From assembly GCA_041393535.1 (NCBI GenBank), contig JAWKJY010000004.1, positions 372,001 to 436,000 of the forward strand: a stretch of 64,000 nt of DNA, written 5' to 3'. This DNA is from JAWKJY01 sp041393535 (GTDB lineage: Bacteria > Actinomycetota > Thermoleophilia > Gaiellales > Gaiellaceae). Below are positions 24,076-31,906 of the stretch, piece after piece. Both the position numbers and the translations under genes were made by a program. The number at the start of each line of letters is the position of its first letter. Position 1 is the stretch's first letter. The notes under the pieces were generated by a model. That model saw only the letters and a program-made list of their open reading frames with translations. It was not told where the DNA came from and searched no databases.

Positions 24076-25905
24076 GTGAGCGCCCGCTTGAGGGGAAGCC
24101 GCGGCGGGAGGGGGCGCTGGCTGCTGCTCCTCGCCGTCGTCCTCGCTGTCGTCGGGCCGGCCGCCGCCTCAGGCGCCGTCGACCCGACGTACGACGCTGA
24201 CGGCCGCCTGATCGAGACGCCGTTCGTGCCGCCGGCGCCGCCGCCGTCCCGCCTGGACGAGCAGGGCGCGCTCGCGGCGGCGCTCGCCTACCCGAAGATC
24301 CGGGACTGGGTCGCCCGCTACCCGGACGCCGAGATCGTGAAGTCCGCCGAGCTCGACACGGCGAAGCGCACGTGGACGGTGAAGGTGTGGGCCGACGAGA
24401 CGGCCGGGCAGATCGTGCTCGCGACGGTGCAGGACTCGACAGGCCGCGTGACGCAGGCCTGGACGGGCCCGCAGGTCGCCTGGACGATGGCGCGCGGCTA
24501 CCCGGGCGCGTTCGGGCGGAAGATCAACGACCCGTGGATCTGGTTCGGCCTCTGCGCCCTCGTCGCGGTCGGGCTCGCCAACTGGCGCCGGCCGCTCTCG
24601 CTCCGCAACCTCGACCTGCTCGTCCTGCTCTCCTTCACGGCCTCGCTCTGGCTGTTCAACGACGGCCGGATCTTCTGGTCGGTGCCGCTCTCGTACCCGC
24701 CGATGCTCTACCTCCTCGGGCGCATGCTCTGGATCGGGGTCCGCGGTCGGCGGCCGCCGCGCCCCGCGGACCGCCCGATCTGGCCGGTGTGGGTCGTCGT
24801 CGTCGCGGCGATCTTCGCCGTCGGCTTCCGGATCGGCCTGAACGTCGAGAAGTCGAACGTGATCGACGTCGGCTACGCCGGCGTGATCGGGGCCGCGCGG
24901 ATCGCCGGCGACGGCCAGGTGCCCTACGGCACCTTTCCCGTCCGACAGGGGACCGAGTGCGGCCGCGCCGACGTGAACGGCGTCGTCCGTGACCGGATCC
25001 AGGAGAACGGGCGGTGCGAGGCGTCGAACGACCGGGGCGACACCTACGGCCCGATCAACTACATCGCCTACGTCCCCGGCTACGTGGCCTTCGGCTGGAC
25101 CGGGAAGTGGGACGACCTGCCGGCCGCGCACTTCACGTCGATCCTCTTCGACTGCCTGACGATGGTCGCGCTCGGGCTGATCGGCTGGCGCTTCGGGCGC
25201 GCCCGGCTCGCTGCGACCCTGGTCTTCTTCTGGGCGGCCTTCCCCTTCACCCAGTACGCCTCCAGCTCGAACTCGAACGACGCGCTGCTCTCGTGCTTCC
25301 TCGCCTTCGGCTTCTGGCTGGTGACGAGCGCGCCCGCCCGCGGGCTCTTCCTCGGGCTGGCCGGCTGGGTCAAGTTCGGGCCGTTCCTGCTCGCGCCCCT
25401 GTGGGCGACCTACCCGGAGTGGCGCGCGCCGCGCCGCGGCCGCCGCCTCGTCCTGTTCGTGCTGGGGCTCGTGCTCGCGACCGCGCTCGGCTTCTGGGTG
25501 CTCCTCCTCGACGGGCACCCGATCGCCGGCCTCCAGACCTTCTGGGATCGCACCTTCGGCTGGCAGCTCGGCCGCGACTCCCCGTTCTCGATCTGGGACT
25601 GGAAGCAGTACCGGCTGCCCGACCTGAGCGTCGTCCAGACGGTGCTCAAGGCCGGCCTGCTCCTGCTCGCGGCGCTGCTGGCGTTCTACCCGCGCCGCAA
25701 GTCGCCGCTCCAGCTCGCGGCGCTCTCGGCCGCCCTGCTGATCTGGTTCCAGCTGACGCTGACGCACTGGTTCTACCTCTACATCCCGTGGTACGTCCCC
25801 TTCGTGGCCTTCGCCCTGTACGCGCCCGTGCGGCGCGAGCCGAGGCCTCCCGAGCCGGTGCCGGATGACCGCCCCGTCGGCGAGCTGGTCGGCGTCCCGG
25901 GCTGA
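24076..25905 (+). CDS. Polytopic membrane protein, glycosyltransferase (GT-C/DUF2029-like)
   Basis: A 609-residue protein: a signal-like first helix, an extracytoplasmic domain of about 120 residues (DPTYDADGRLIETPF onward), then roughly ten membrane helices. Segments such as YGPINYIAYVPGY and LTHWFYLYIPWYVPFVAFAL resemble polyprenol-phosphate-dependent GT-C mannosyltransferases (DUF2029/GT87-like). The GTG start is 1 nt after the gtrA stop, and the 3' end overlaps the next, related gene by 41 bp. A sugar transfer role outside the membrane is inferred; no donor can be named. Confidence 0.72.
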   Translation: MSARLRGSRGGRGRWLLLLAVVLAVVGPAAASGAVDPTYDADGRLIETPFVPPAPPPSRLDEQGALAAALAYPKIRDWVARYPDAEIVKSAELDTAKRTWTVKVWADETAGQIVLATVQDSTGRVTQAWTGPQVAWTMARGYPGAFGRKINDPWIWFGLCALVAVGLANWRRPLSLRNLDLLVLLSFTASLWLFNDGRIFWSVPLSYPPMLYLLGRMLWIGVRGRRPPRPADRPIWPVWVVVVAAIFAVGFRIGLNVEKSNVIDVGYAGVIGAARIAGDGQVPYGTFPVRQGTECGRADVNGVVRDRIQENGRCEASNDRGDTYGPINYIAYVPGYVAFGWTGKWDDLPAAHFTSILFDCLTMVALGLIGWRFGRARLAATLVFFWAAFPFTQYASSSNSNDALLSCFLAFGFWLVTSAPARGLFLGLAGWVKFGPFLLAPLWATYPEWRAPRRGRRLVLFVLGLVLATALGFWVLLLDGHPIAGLQTFWDRTFGWQLGRDSPFSIWDWKQYRLPDLSVVQTVLKAGLLLLAALLAFYPRRKSPLQLAALSAALLIWFQLTLTHWFYLYIPWYVPFVAFALYAPVRREPRPPEPVPDDRPVGELVGVPG

Positions 25906-27114
25906 CGCGCGCGCCACCGCGGGCGCGGTCCTGCTCGCGTGCGCGCTGTTCGTCGCGTCGTGGCTCGTCCTCCACGTCGACCGGTTCGAGCCGTTCCAGA
26001 TCGTCGACACGGGCGTCTACCAGCGCTACGGCGAGGCGATGACCGCCGGCCAGCTGCCGTACCGCGACTTCCGGCTCGAGTACCCGCCGGGGGCGCTGCC
26101 GATGTTCGCGCTTCCGTCGCTCGCGGCCGAGGACGACTACCGCGACGTCTTCGAGCCGATCATGCTCGCGCTCGGGCTCCTGCTCTGCGGGCTGCTCGTG
26201 ATGACGCTCGCGCGCGCCGGCGCCGGGCCGCGGCGGCTCTACCTCGCGGCCGCCTTCGTGGGCGTCGCCCCGCTCGCGGTCGGCACGGTCGTCCTGACGC
26301 GCTTCGACCTCTGGCCGGCCGTCCTGCTCGCAGGCGCGCTCGCGGCGCTCGCGCACGACCGGGCGCGGCTCGGCCTGGGCCTGCTCGCGGTCGCGATCTC
26401 CGCGAAGCTCTACCCCGCCGTCGTCGCGCCGATCGCCCTCGCGTACGTCTGGCACCGGCAGGGGAGACGGGAGGCGCTCGTCGGGCTGGGCGTCCTCGTC
26501 GGGGTGCTGCTCGCGATCTTCCTGCCGTTCGCGATCCTCTCGCCCGAGGGGATGCGGTACGTTCGAGCGCCAGACCGGCCGGCCGCTCCAGCTCGAGAGC
26601 ACCGGCGCCGCGATCCTGCACGCGGCGCACGGCCTCGGCCTCTACCAGCCGACCGTGGAGAACGGCTTCGGCTCGCAGAACCTCACCGGCGACGCGGCCG
26701 ACACGATCGCGTCGCTGTCGACCGCGCTCCAGGCGATCCTGCTCGTCGGCATCTGGGCTGCGTTCGCCCTCGGCCGCCGCGAGGTGCGGCCGCGAGTCGA
26801 CGACCTGCTCGTCGCCTCGGCGGCGGCCGTGACCGCGTTCATCGCGTTCGGCAAGGTGCTCGCCGCAGTACATGGTCTGGCTCTTCGCGCTCGCGCCCGT
26901 CGCGGCCGGCCGCCGCGGGATCCTGGCCGCGCTGCTCGCGCTCGCCGCGTTCGCGCTCACGCACGCCTGGTTCCCCGGCCGCTACTGGGACGTCGTCGAC
27001 CTGCAGACGGGGCCCGCGTGGCTCGTCGTCGCCCGCGACCTGGCGCTCGTCGCGCTCGTCGTGGTGCTGCTGACGGCGATCAGGCCGGCACGCGAAGGGC
27101 CTCGCACGCGGTAG
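25865..27114 (+). pseudogene. DUF2029 (GT87-like) membrane glycosyltransferase with two frameshifts
   Basis: A polytopic GT-C type protein read in three successive frames. Part 1 (to about 26560) holds the helix-1 region and RLEYPPGALPMFALPSL; part 2 (to about 26865) continues with FERQTGRPLQLESTGAAIL; part 3 starts at YMVWLFALAP. At the second junction, adding TC gives KVLSPQYMVWL, the conserved family motif, and at the first junction two missing bases after MRY restore the frame. Two 2-bp losses would yield 417 residues. All three parts keep conserved residues, so error or very recent decay is likely. It overlaps the preceding related gene and its 3' end overlaps the convergent YmdB homologue. 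Confidence 0.8.
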
Positions 27115-27859
27115 CCCGGCCGCGCTCGTCGCAGTCGACGACGACCCCCTCGATCCGCACGCCGCCCTCGGCGGGCTGGAAGCGCACCGGCATCCCCGTC
27201 CGCATCCGCTCGATCGCGAGCCGCGCCTCGACCCCGATCACCGAGTCGTGCGGCCCCGTCATCCCGGCGTCCGTGATCGCGGCGGTGCCGCCCGGGAGCA
27301 CGCGGGCGTCGTTCGTCTGGACGTGCGTGTGCGTGCCGAGCACGGCCGTGACCCGGCCGTCCAGGTGGATCGCGAGCGCGACCTTCTCGCTCGTCGCCTC
27401 CGCGTGGAAGTCGACGACGACGATCGGCGTGTGCTCGCGCGCCCGCGCGACGAGGTCGTCGATCACGAGGAACGGGTTGATCGGGGTGCCGAGGAACAGG
27501 GCGCCCATCAGGTTGATCACGGCGACCTTGGCGCCGCCCGGCGCCTCGATCACCGTCAGCCCGCGCCCGGGCACGCCCGGGCCGTCGAGGTTGGCCGGCC
27601 GGATCACCCGGTCGCTCGTCGAGAGGAGCGGCCCGATGTCCCGCTGGCGCCAGACGTGGTTCCCGAGCGTCACGACGCCGACGCCGCGGGCCAGCAGTCG
27701 GGTCGCCAGCTTGGCGGTGATCCCGGCGCCGTCCGCGGCGTTCTCGCCGTTCGCGATGCAGACGTCGACGCCGAGCTCCTCGCGGAGGTCGGGCAGGCGC
27801 TCCTCGACGGCGCGACGGCCCGGCGCTCCGAAGACGTCGGCGAGGAAGAGGATCCTCAG
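27080..27859 (-). CDS. ymdB: YmdB-family metallophosphoesterase, probable CTG start
   Basis: A 259-residue calcineurin-like phosphoesterase of the TIGR00282/YmdB group, whose Bacillus member cleaves 2',3'-cAMP and affects biofilm gene expression. Metal-site motifs are LADVFGAPGR (D8), NGENAADG (E39, N40), LGNHVW (N67, H68), VDFHAE (H152) and GTHTHVQT (H177, H179). The first ATG/GTG/TTG-type start in frame (27673) would delete D8, E39 and N40. CTG 27859 restores all of them with Bacillus-like numbering and overlaps the TGA of the upstream M23-like gene as CTGA. Translation is therefore probably coupled from an unusual start codon. Confidence 0.85.
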   Translation of the reverse strand: MRILFLADVFGAPGRRAVEERLPDLREELGVDVCIANGENAADGAGITAKLATRLLARGVGVVTLGNHVWRQRDIGPLLSTSDRVIRPANLDGPGVPGRGLTVIEAPGGAKVAVINLMGALFLGTPINPFLVIDDLVARAREHTPIVVVDFHAEATSEKVALAIHLDGRVTAVLGTHTHVQTNDARVLPGGTAAITDAGMTGPHDSVIGVEARLAIERMRTGMPVRFQPAEGGVRIEGVVVDCDERGRATACEALRVPA

Positions 27860-28644
27860 GGCAGCAGGGAGCTCGCGGCCCGGCGGGCCTCGATGTGCAC
27901 GTGCTGGCCGGTGTCCTGCGTGAAGCGCGCGAGCGCGGACTCCTCGACCGGGGAGAGGTCCGCGACGGTGCCGAGGCGCGTCTTCGCCGCGGAGACCGTC
28001 TTGCCGACGGCCAGGTCGCCGTCGACGACCACGCGCGTCACGGTGACGATGATCCCGGGGCTGCCCGCCGGCTGGATGTCGATCCGCTGGCCGAACGGCG
28101 CGCCCTGGACGATGACGTCCGAGATGCCGAGGACGGTCCCGTCGACGGGCGCGAAGACGTTCGTGCCGACGGGCGCGCCGATGTCGAGGCCGCCGGTCGC
28201 GGGTCCGACCCCGCCCTCGATCAGGACGTAGCGGACGCCGCCCGGCACGTCGTCGCCGAAGATCCGGTCGCGCAGCCGGGTGAGCGTGCCCGCGTTGTCC
28301 TGCTTGCCGACCGGGTCGAACGGCAGCGCGCTCTCGCCGGTCGCGTGGTACCCGATCGCGGTCACGCGCTCCGGGTCGACGGGCAGGTAGATCCGCAGGT
28401 CGGCCTGGAGCGCGATCACCTCCGGCCTCGGCGCCCCGCCGGGCAGGAGCCGCGCGGCCGGAGCGGGGGCCTCGACCTGGACGGCGGGCGTCGTCTCGCC
28501 CCCGGAGAACGCGACGACGAGCCCGGTCGTCAGGCCGCCGACGAGCACGCCGACGAGCACGAGCAGGCGCAGGCGGGCGCGCGCCCGGGCGCGGCTCGCC
28601 GCTCCTCGACCGAGGGGGATGAAGTAGGCCTCGGGGCGGGCCAT
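27856..28644 (-). CDS. Membrane-anchored M23-like protein, probably non-catalytic
   Basis: A 262-residue protein with one N-terminal helix (RLLVLVGVLVGGLTTGLVVAF) and an extracytoplasmic domain. The C-terminal half resembles the LytM/M23 beta-barrel (GGLDIGAPVGTNVFAPVDGTV and QHVHIEARR). The first zinc histidine of the usual HxxxD motif is a threonine here (TGGLD), although the HxH motif is kept, so hydrolase activity is doubtful. A regulatory or scaffold role at the wall is possible. ATG 28644 is 7 nt after TAGCGT (28657-28652). Its stop overlaps the CTG start of the YmdB homologue. Confidence 0.75.
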   Translation of the reverse strand: MARPEAYFIPLGRGAASRARARARLRLLVLVGVLVGGLTTGLVVAFSGGETTPAVQVEAPAPAARLLPGGAPRPEVIALQADLRIYLPVDPERVTAIGYHATGESALPFDPVGKQDNAGTLTRLRDRIFGDDVPGGVRYVLIEGGVGPATGGLDIGAPVGTNVFAPVDGTVLGISDVIVQGAPFGQRIDIQPAGSPGIIVTVTRVVVDGDLAVGKTVSAAKTRLGTVADLSPVEESALARFTQDTGQHVHIEARRAASSLLP

Positions 28645-28838
28645 CCTGCTGACGCTAGCCGAGGCCCAGGGGGGTCGCAACCCGCGAGCCTGCCCGCGGC
28701 GGGCGTCCGGAGCGAGCGCGAGGGCGCCGTCGGTCGCGTCCCCGGTCCCGGCCCGCCGGCCCCGGGATGCCCCATTTGCAGGGCTTTCGACCTCGCGGTC
28801 GTAGGGTCGGGTCCCTGGCACTGCTACATTGGCCCGCG

Positions 28839-28898
28839 GTGGCCACGCCTCCTGCGTCCGACAGTACGCCGGGCGACGGACGGACGCTCGCAGGGTGA
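28839..28898 (+). CDS. Possible 19-residue leader ORF coupled to the ABC ATPase gene
   Basis: A GTG at 28839, 8 nt after TACATT (28825-28830), opens a 19-codon frame (MATPPASDSTPGDGRTLAG) whose TGA overlaps the GTG of the ABC ATPase gene as GTGA. The arrangement repeats that of the M20 peptidase leader. Codon third positions are less GC-biased (14 of 19) than in real genes here, so it may be leader RNA only. Confidence 0.35.
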   Translation: MATPPASDSTPGDGRTLAG

Positions 28899-29563
28899 CC
28901 GACTCCGCCCCGATCATCGCCGCCCGCGGCATCTCCCGGCGGTTCGGTCGCCGGAGCGCGCTCGAGCCGCTCGACATCGACGTCCGCGCCGGCGAAGCGC
29001 TCGCGCTCGTCGGGCCGAACGGCGCGGGGAAGTCGACCCTGCTCGCCATCCTGGCCGGCGCGCTCGCGCCCTCGGCGGGCGAGCTGCGCGTCGCCGACGG
29101 GGCGACCGTGGGCTGGGTGCCGCAGCGGCCGGCCGTCTACTCGCGCCTGAGCGCGATCGAGAACCTCGTGCTCTTCGCGCGGCTCGAGGGGATCCCCGAT
29201 CCGGCGGCGCGCGCCCGTGAGCTGCTCGACCGCGTCGAGCTGCCCGCGGACGACCGGCCCGCGGGCCGCCTCTCGGGCGGCAACCAGCAGCGCCTGAACC
29301 TCGCGGTCGCGCTGCTCGCGCGCCCCCGCGTCCTCCTGCTGGACGAGCCGACGGCCGCGCTCGACCCGCGTCAGCGGCGGCGCTTCTGGGAGATCGTCGA
29401 CGACCTGCCGCGCCAGGGCGGGGCGGTGGTCTTCGCGACGCAGAACCTCGAGGAGCTCGGTGGCCACGCCTCGCGCGTCGCCGTGCTCGCCGACGGCCGG
29501 CTCGCGTTCCTCGGCACGCGCGAGGCCTACGCGGTCGCGCCGGAGGCGCAGGTGTTCGGATGA
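28895..29563 (+). CDS. ABC transporter ATP-binding protein
   Basis: A 222-residue nucleotide-binding subunit of an ABC-2 type exporter. Walker A is GPNGAGKST, the signature is RLSGGNQQR and Walker B is VLLLDEPTAALDP. The small size and lack of an extra C-terminal domain fit single-domain export ATPases of the CcmA/NatA class; the substrate is unknown. GTG 28895 has no ribosome-binding site and overlaps the end of a 19-codon frame. Its TGA overlaps the ATG of the permease gene (ATGA), so the two subunits are translated together. Confidence 0.9.
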   Translation: MTDSAPIIAARGISRRFGRRSALEPLDIDVRAGEALALVGPNGAGKSTLLAILAGALAPSAGELRVADGATVGWVPQRPAVYSRLSAIENLVLFARLEGIPDPAARARELLDRVELPADDRPAGRLSGGNQQRLNLAVALLARPRVLLLDEPTAALDPRQRRRFWEIVDDLPRQGGAVVFATQNLEELGGHASRVAVLADGRLAFLGTREAYAVAPEAQVFG

Positions 29564-30906
29564 GGCGCGTGCTCGTCCTCCTCGGCAAGGACCTGCGGCT
29601 GCTGCGCCGCTCGCCCGCGCTCGTCGGCGGCCTGATCCTCTACCCGCTGATCGTCGCGCTGCTCGTCGGCATGGTCGTCCGCTACGTGGGCGAGCGGCCA
29701 CGGGTCGCGCTCGTCGACGCCGACGGCCTGCCCGCGACGCTGACGGTCGGAGGCCAGGACTTCGACGTGGACGAGACGATCGCGCAGGCGGCCGGCGACG
29801 TCGACCTCGTGCAGATGGACGAGGACGACGCGCAGCGGGCGCTCGAGCGCGGCGAGGTGCTCGCCGTGGTCGTGATCCCGAACGGCTTCGCCCGCCAGCT
29901 GCGCGGCATGGTGCAGCAGCCGATGCTCGAGCTGCGGCTCACGCGCGGGGGCGTCGCCACGAGCATCCGCGACAAGGTGGACGCGCTCGTCTACCGGCTG
30001 AACCTCGAGCTGCAGCAGACGTTCATCCGCTCGAACCTCGAGCAGATCGGCCTGCTCGAGCAGGGCGGCAGCGGCAGCTTCCTCGGCGAGGACTTCACGG
30101 TGATCGGCCTCGACGGCGCCGAGGCGAAGCTCGCCGAGCTCGAGCGCTCGGCCGACCCGGAGGTCGCTGCGGAGGCCCGTCAGCTCGCGATCTTCGTCCG
30201 GCAGGTGCGCGTCGCGCTCGGGCGGACCGAGGGCGCGCTCCGCGCCACCGCGAACCCGATCACGCTCGAGGAGACGGGCGGCCAGGGACGCGTGCAGATC
30301 CTCTCGACCCAGGTGCAGGCCTACGCGCTGGCGCTCACGCTGACCTTCATCGGGATCCTGCTCGCCGCGGCCTCGATCGCGGTCGAGCGCGACGAGAACG
30401 TGATCGGCCGCCTCGCCCGCGGGCTCGTCGGCCGGACGCAGCTCGTCGGCTCGAAGCTCGTCCTCGTCGCACTCGTCGGCGGGCTCGTCGGGCTCGTCCT
30501 CGCGCTCGCCTTCAACGTCGTCGTCGAGGTCGCCGGCGTCGCCGGCGGCGTCGACTGGCCCCGGCTGCCGCTCGTCCTCGTCGGCGTCCTCCTCGCCGGG
30601 CTCGCCCTCGGCGCGTTCGGCGCGGTGATCGGCACGGTGGCGCGGGAGGCGCGCTCGGCGACGCTCGTCGCGCTCCTCGTCGCCCTGCCGGTGATCCTGC
30701 TCGGGCTCGTGCCCCGCGCGTCGGCGCCCGCGGCCGAGTGGATCTCGCACGCCTTCCCGTTCCTGCACGCCGTCCGCTTCTTCGAGGCGACGCTCGCGGA
30801 CGCGCACCCGGCGGGCGCAGTCGGGCGCGAGGCCGCCTGGCTCGTCGGGCTCGCCGTGGTCTACGGCGCCGTCGCGCGACTCGGCGTGCGAAGATTGCTC
30901 GCGTGA
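29560..30906 (+). CDS. ABC-2 type permease
   Basis: A 448-residue membrane subunit of the exporter. One N-terminal helix (LVGGLILYPLIVALLVGMVV) is followed by a long extracytoplasmic region with coiled sections (about residues 45-245), then five helices from QAYALALTLTFIGILLAAASI to the C-terminus, the layout of ABC-2/NodJ-type permeases with a large loop. It overlaps the ATPase gene by 4 nt. The stop overlaps a 10-codon frame that ends on the hemB start, so expression may be coupled to heme synthesis; a heme- or respiration-related cargo is only a guess. Confidence 0.87.
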   Translation: MRRVLVLLGKDLRLLRRSPALVGGLILYPLIVALLVGMVVRYVGERPRVALVDADGLPATLTVGGQDFDVDETIAQAAGDVDLVQMDEDDAQRALERGEVLAVVVIPNGFARQLRGMVQQPMLELRLTRGGVATSIRDKVDALVYRLNLELQQTFIRSNLEQIGLLEQGGSGSFLGEDFTVIGLDGAEAKLAELERSADPEVAAEARQLAIFVRQVRVALGRTEGALRATANPITLEETGGQGRVQILSTQVQAYALALTLTFIGILLAAASIAVERDENVIGRLARGLVGRTQLVGSKLVLVALVGGLVGLVLALAFNVVVEVAGVAGGVDWPRLPLVLVGVLLAGLALGAFGAVIGTVAREARSATLVALLVALPVILLGLVPRASAPAAEWISHAFPFLHAVRFFEATLADAHPAGAVGREAAWLVGLAVVYGAVARLGVRRLLA

Positions 30907-30935
30907 CCGAGCTGCCCGTCCACCCCTGCGCATGA
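30903..30935 (+). CDS. Possible 10-codon relay ORF between permease and hemB
   Basis: GTG 30903 overlaps the permease TGA (GTGA), and ten codons later its TGA (30933-30935) overlaps the hemB ATG (ATGA). The peptide would be VTELPVHPCA. With no Shine-Dalgarno in the gap, such a frame could carry terminating ribosomes to hemB. The 25-nt gap is short enough that this could be chance. Confidence 0.3.
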   Translation: MTELPVHPCA

Positions 30936-31906
30936 GCGGCTACCCGGCCGTCCGCCTGCGCCGCTTCCGCCGCACCGCCGCGCTGCGCGCGCTCGTGCGC
31001 GAGACCCACCTCGAGCCGGGCCAGCTCGTCTACCCGGTCTTCGCCTGCCCGGGCGAGGGAGTGCGCCGGCCGCTCGAGGGCCTGCCGGGGATCGTCCAGC
31101 TCTCCGTCGACGAGGTCGTCGAGGAGGGGCGCGAGCTCGTCGAGCGGGGCATCGGGGCGGTGCTCGTCTTCGGGCTGCCCGAGCAGAAGGACGAGATCGG
31201 GTCCGAGGCCTACGCCGACGAGGGCATCGTCCAGCGCACCGTCCGGGCGCTGAAGGCGGAGGTGCCCGGGCTGGTCGTCATGACCGACGTGTGCCTCTGC
31301 GCCTACACGACGCACGGGCACTGCGGCCTGGTGCGCGAGGGCGAGATCCTGAACGACCTCAGCATCGAGGTGATCGCCCGCGCGGCGCTCAGCCACGCCG
31401 AGGCCGGCGCGGACGTCGTCGCCCCGAGCGACATGATGGACGGGCGCGTCGCGGCGATCCGCGGGATCCTCGACGACGAGGGCCACGAGAACGTCGCGAT
31501 CCTCTCGTACGCCGCGAAGTTCGCCTCCTCGTTCTATGGACCGTTCCGCGAGGCGGCGGACTCGACCCCCGCCTTCGGCGACCGGCGCAGCTACCAGATG
31601 GACGGCGCGAACCCCCGCGAGGCGTTGCGCGAGGTCGCGCTCGACCTCGAGGAGGGGGCGGACGCCGTCATCGTCAAGCCCTCCCTCGCCTACCTGGACG
31701 TGATCACGCGCGTGCGCGACCGCTTCGACGTGCCGGTCGCCGCCTACAACGTGAGCGGCGAGTACGGGATGGTGCGCGCGGCGGCCGCGAAGGGCTGGCT
31801 CGACGAGCGCCAGGCCGCGCTCGAGTCGCTCGTCGCGATGCGCCGGGCCGGCGCGGACGTGATCATCACGTACTGGGCGAAGGACGCCGCGAAGTGGCTG
31901 GCGTGA
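30932..31906 (+). CDS. hemB: Delta-aminolevulinic acid dehydratase (porphobilinogen synthase)
   Basis: A 324-residue enzyme that condenses two 5-aminolevulinates to porphobilinogen in heme synthesis. The zinc-binding cysteines are C121, C123 and C131 in DVCLCAYTTHGHCG, so it is the zinc-dependent type. Schiff-base lysines are K196 (SYAAKFASSFYGP) and K249 (AVIVKPSLAYLD). The hemL GTG overlaps its stop (GTGA, 31903-31906). Close linkage to the quinone and cytochrome genes downstream fits a respiratory cofactor cluster. Confidence 0.97.
   Translation: MSGYPAVRLRRFRRTAALRALVRETHLEPGQLVYPVFACPGEGVRRPLEGLPGIVQLSVDEVVEEGRELVERGIGAVLVFGLPEQKDEIGSEAYADEGIVQRTVRALKAEVPGLVVMTDVCLCAYTTHGHCGLVREGEILNDLSIEVIARAALSHAEAGADVVAPSDMMDGRVAAIRGILDDEGHENVAILSYAAKFASSFYGPFREAADSTPAFGDRRSYQMDGANPREALREVALDLEEGADAVIVKPSLAYLDVITRVRDRFDVPVAAYNVSGEYGMVRAAAAKGWLDERQAALESLVAMRRAGADVIITYWAKDAAKWLA

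Noticed and set aside
26655..27114. Treating the second and third parts of the split glycosyltransferase as separate genes
   Set aside because: Neither part has a promoter or ribosome-binding site, and adding two bases at each junction recreates conserved family motifs.
28776..28807. TTGCAG ... TAGGGT as the promoter of the ABC exporter
   Set aside because: The spacer would be 20 nt, and TACATT at 28825 fits the local spacing rule better.
28645..28838. A structured RNA gene in the 194-bp gap
   Set aside because: Only a small hairpin (28788-28801) and promoter-like boxes are visible; GC-rich sequence folds readily and nothing resembles a known ncRNA.
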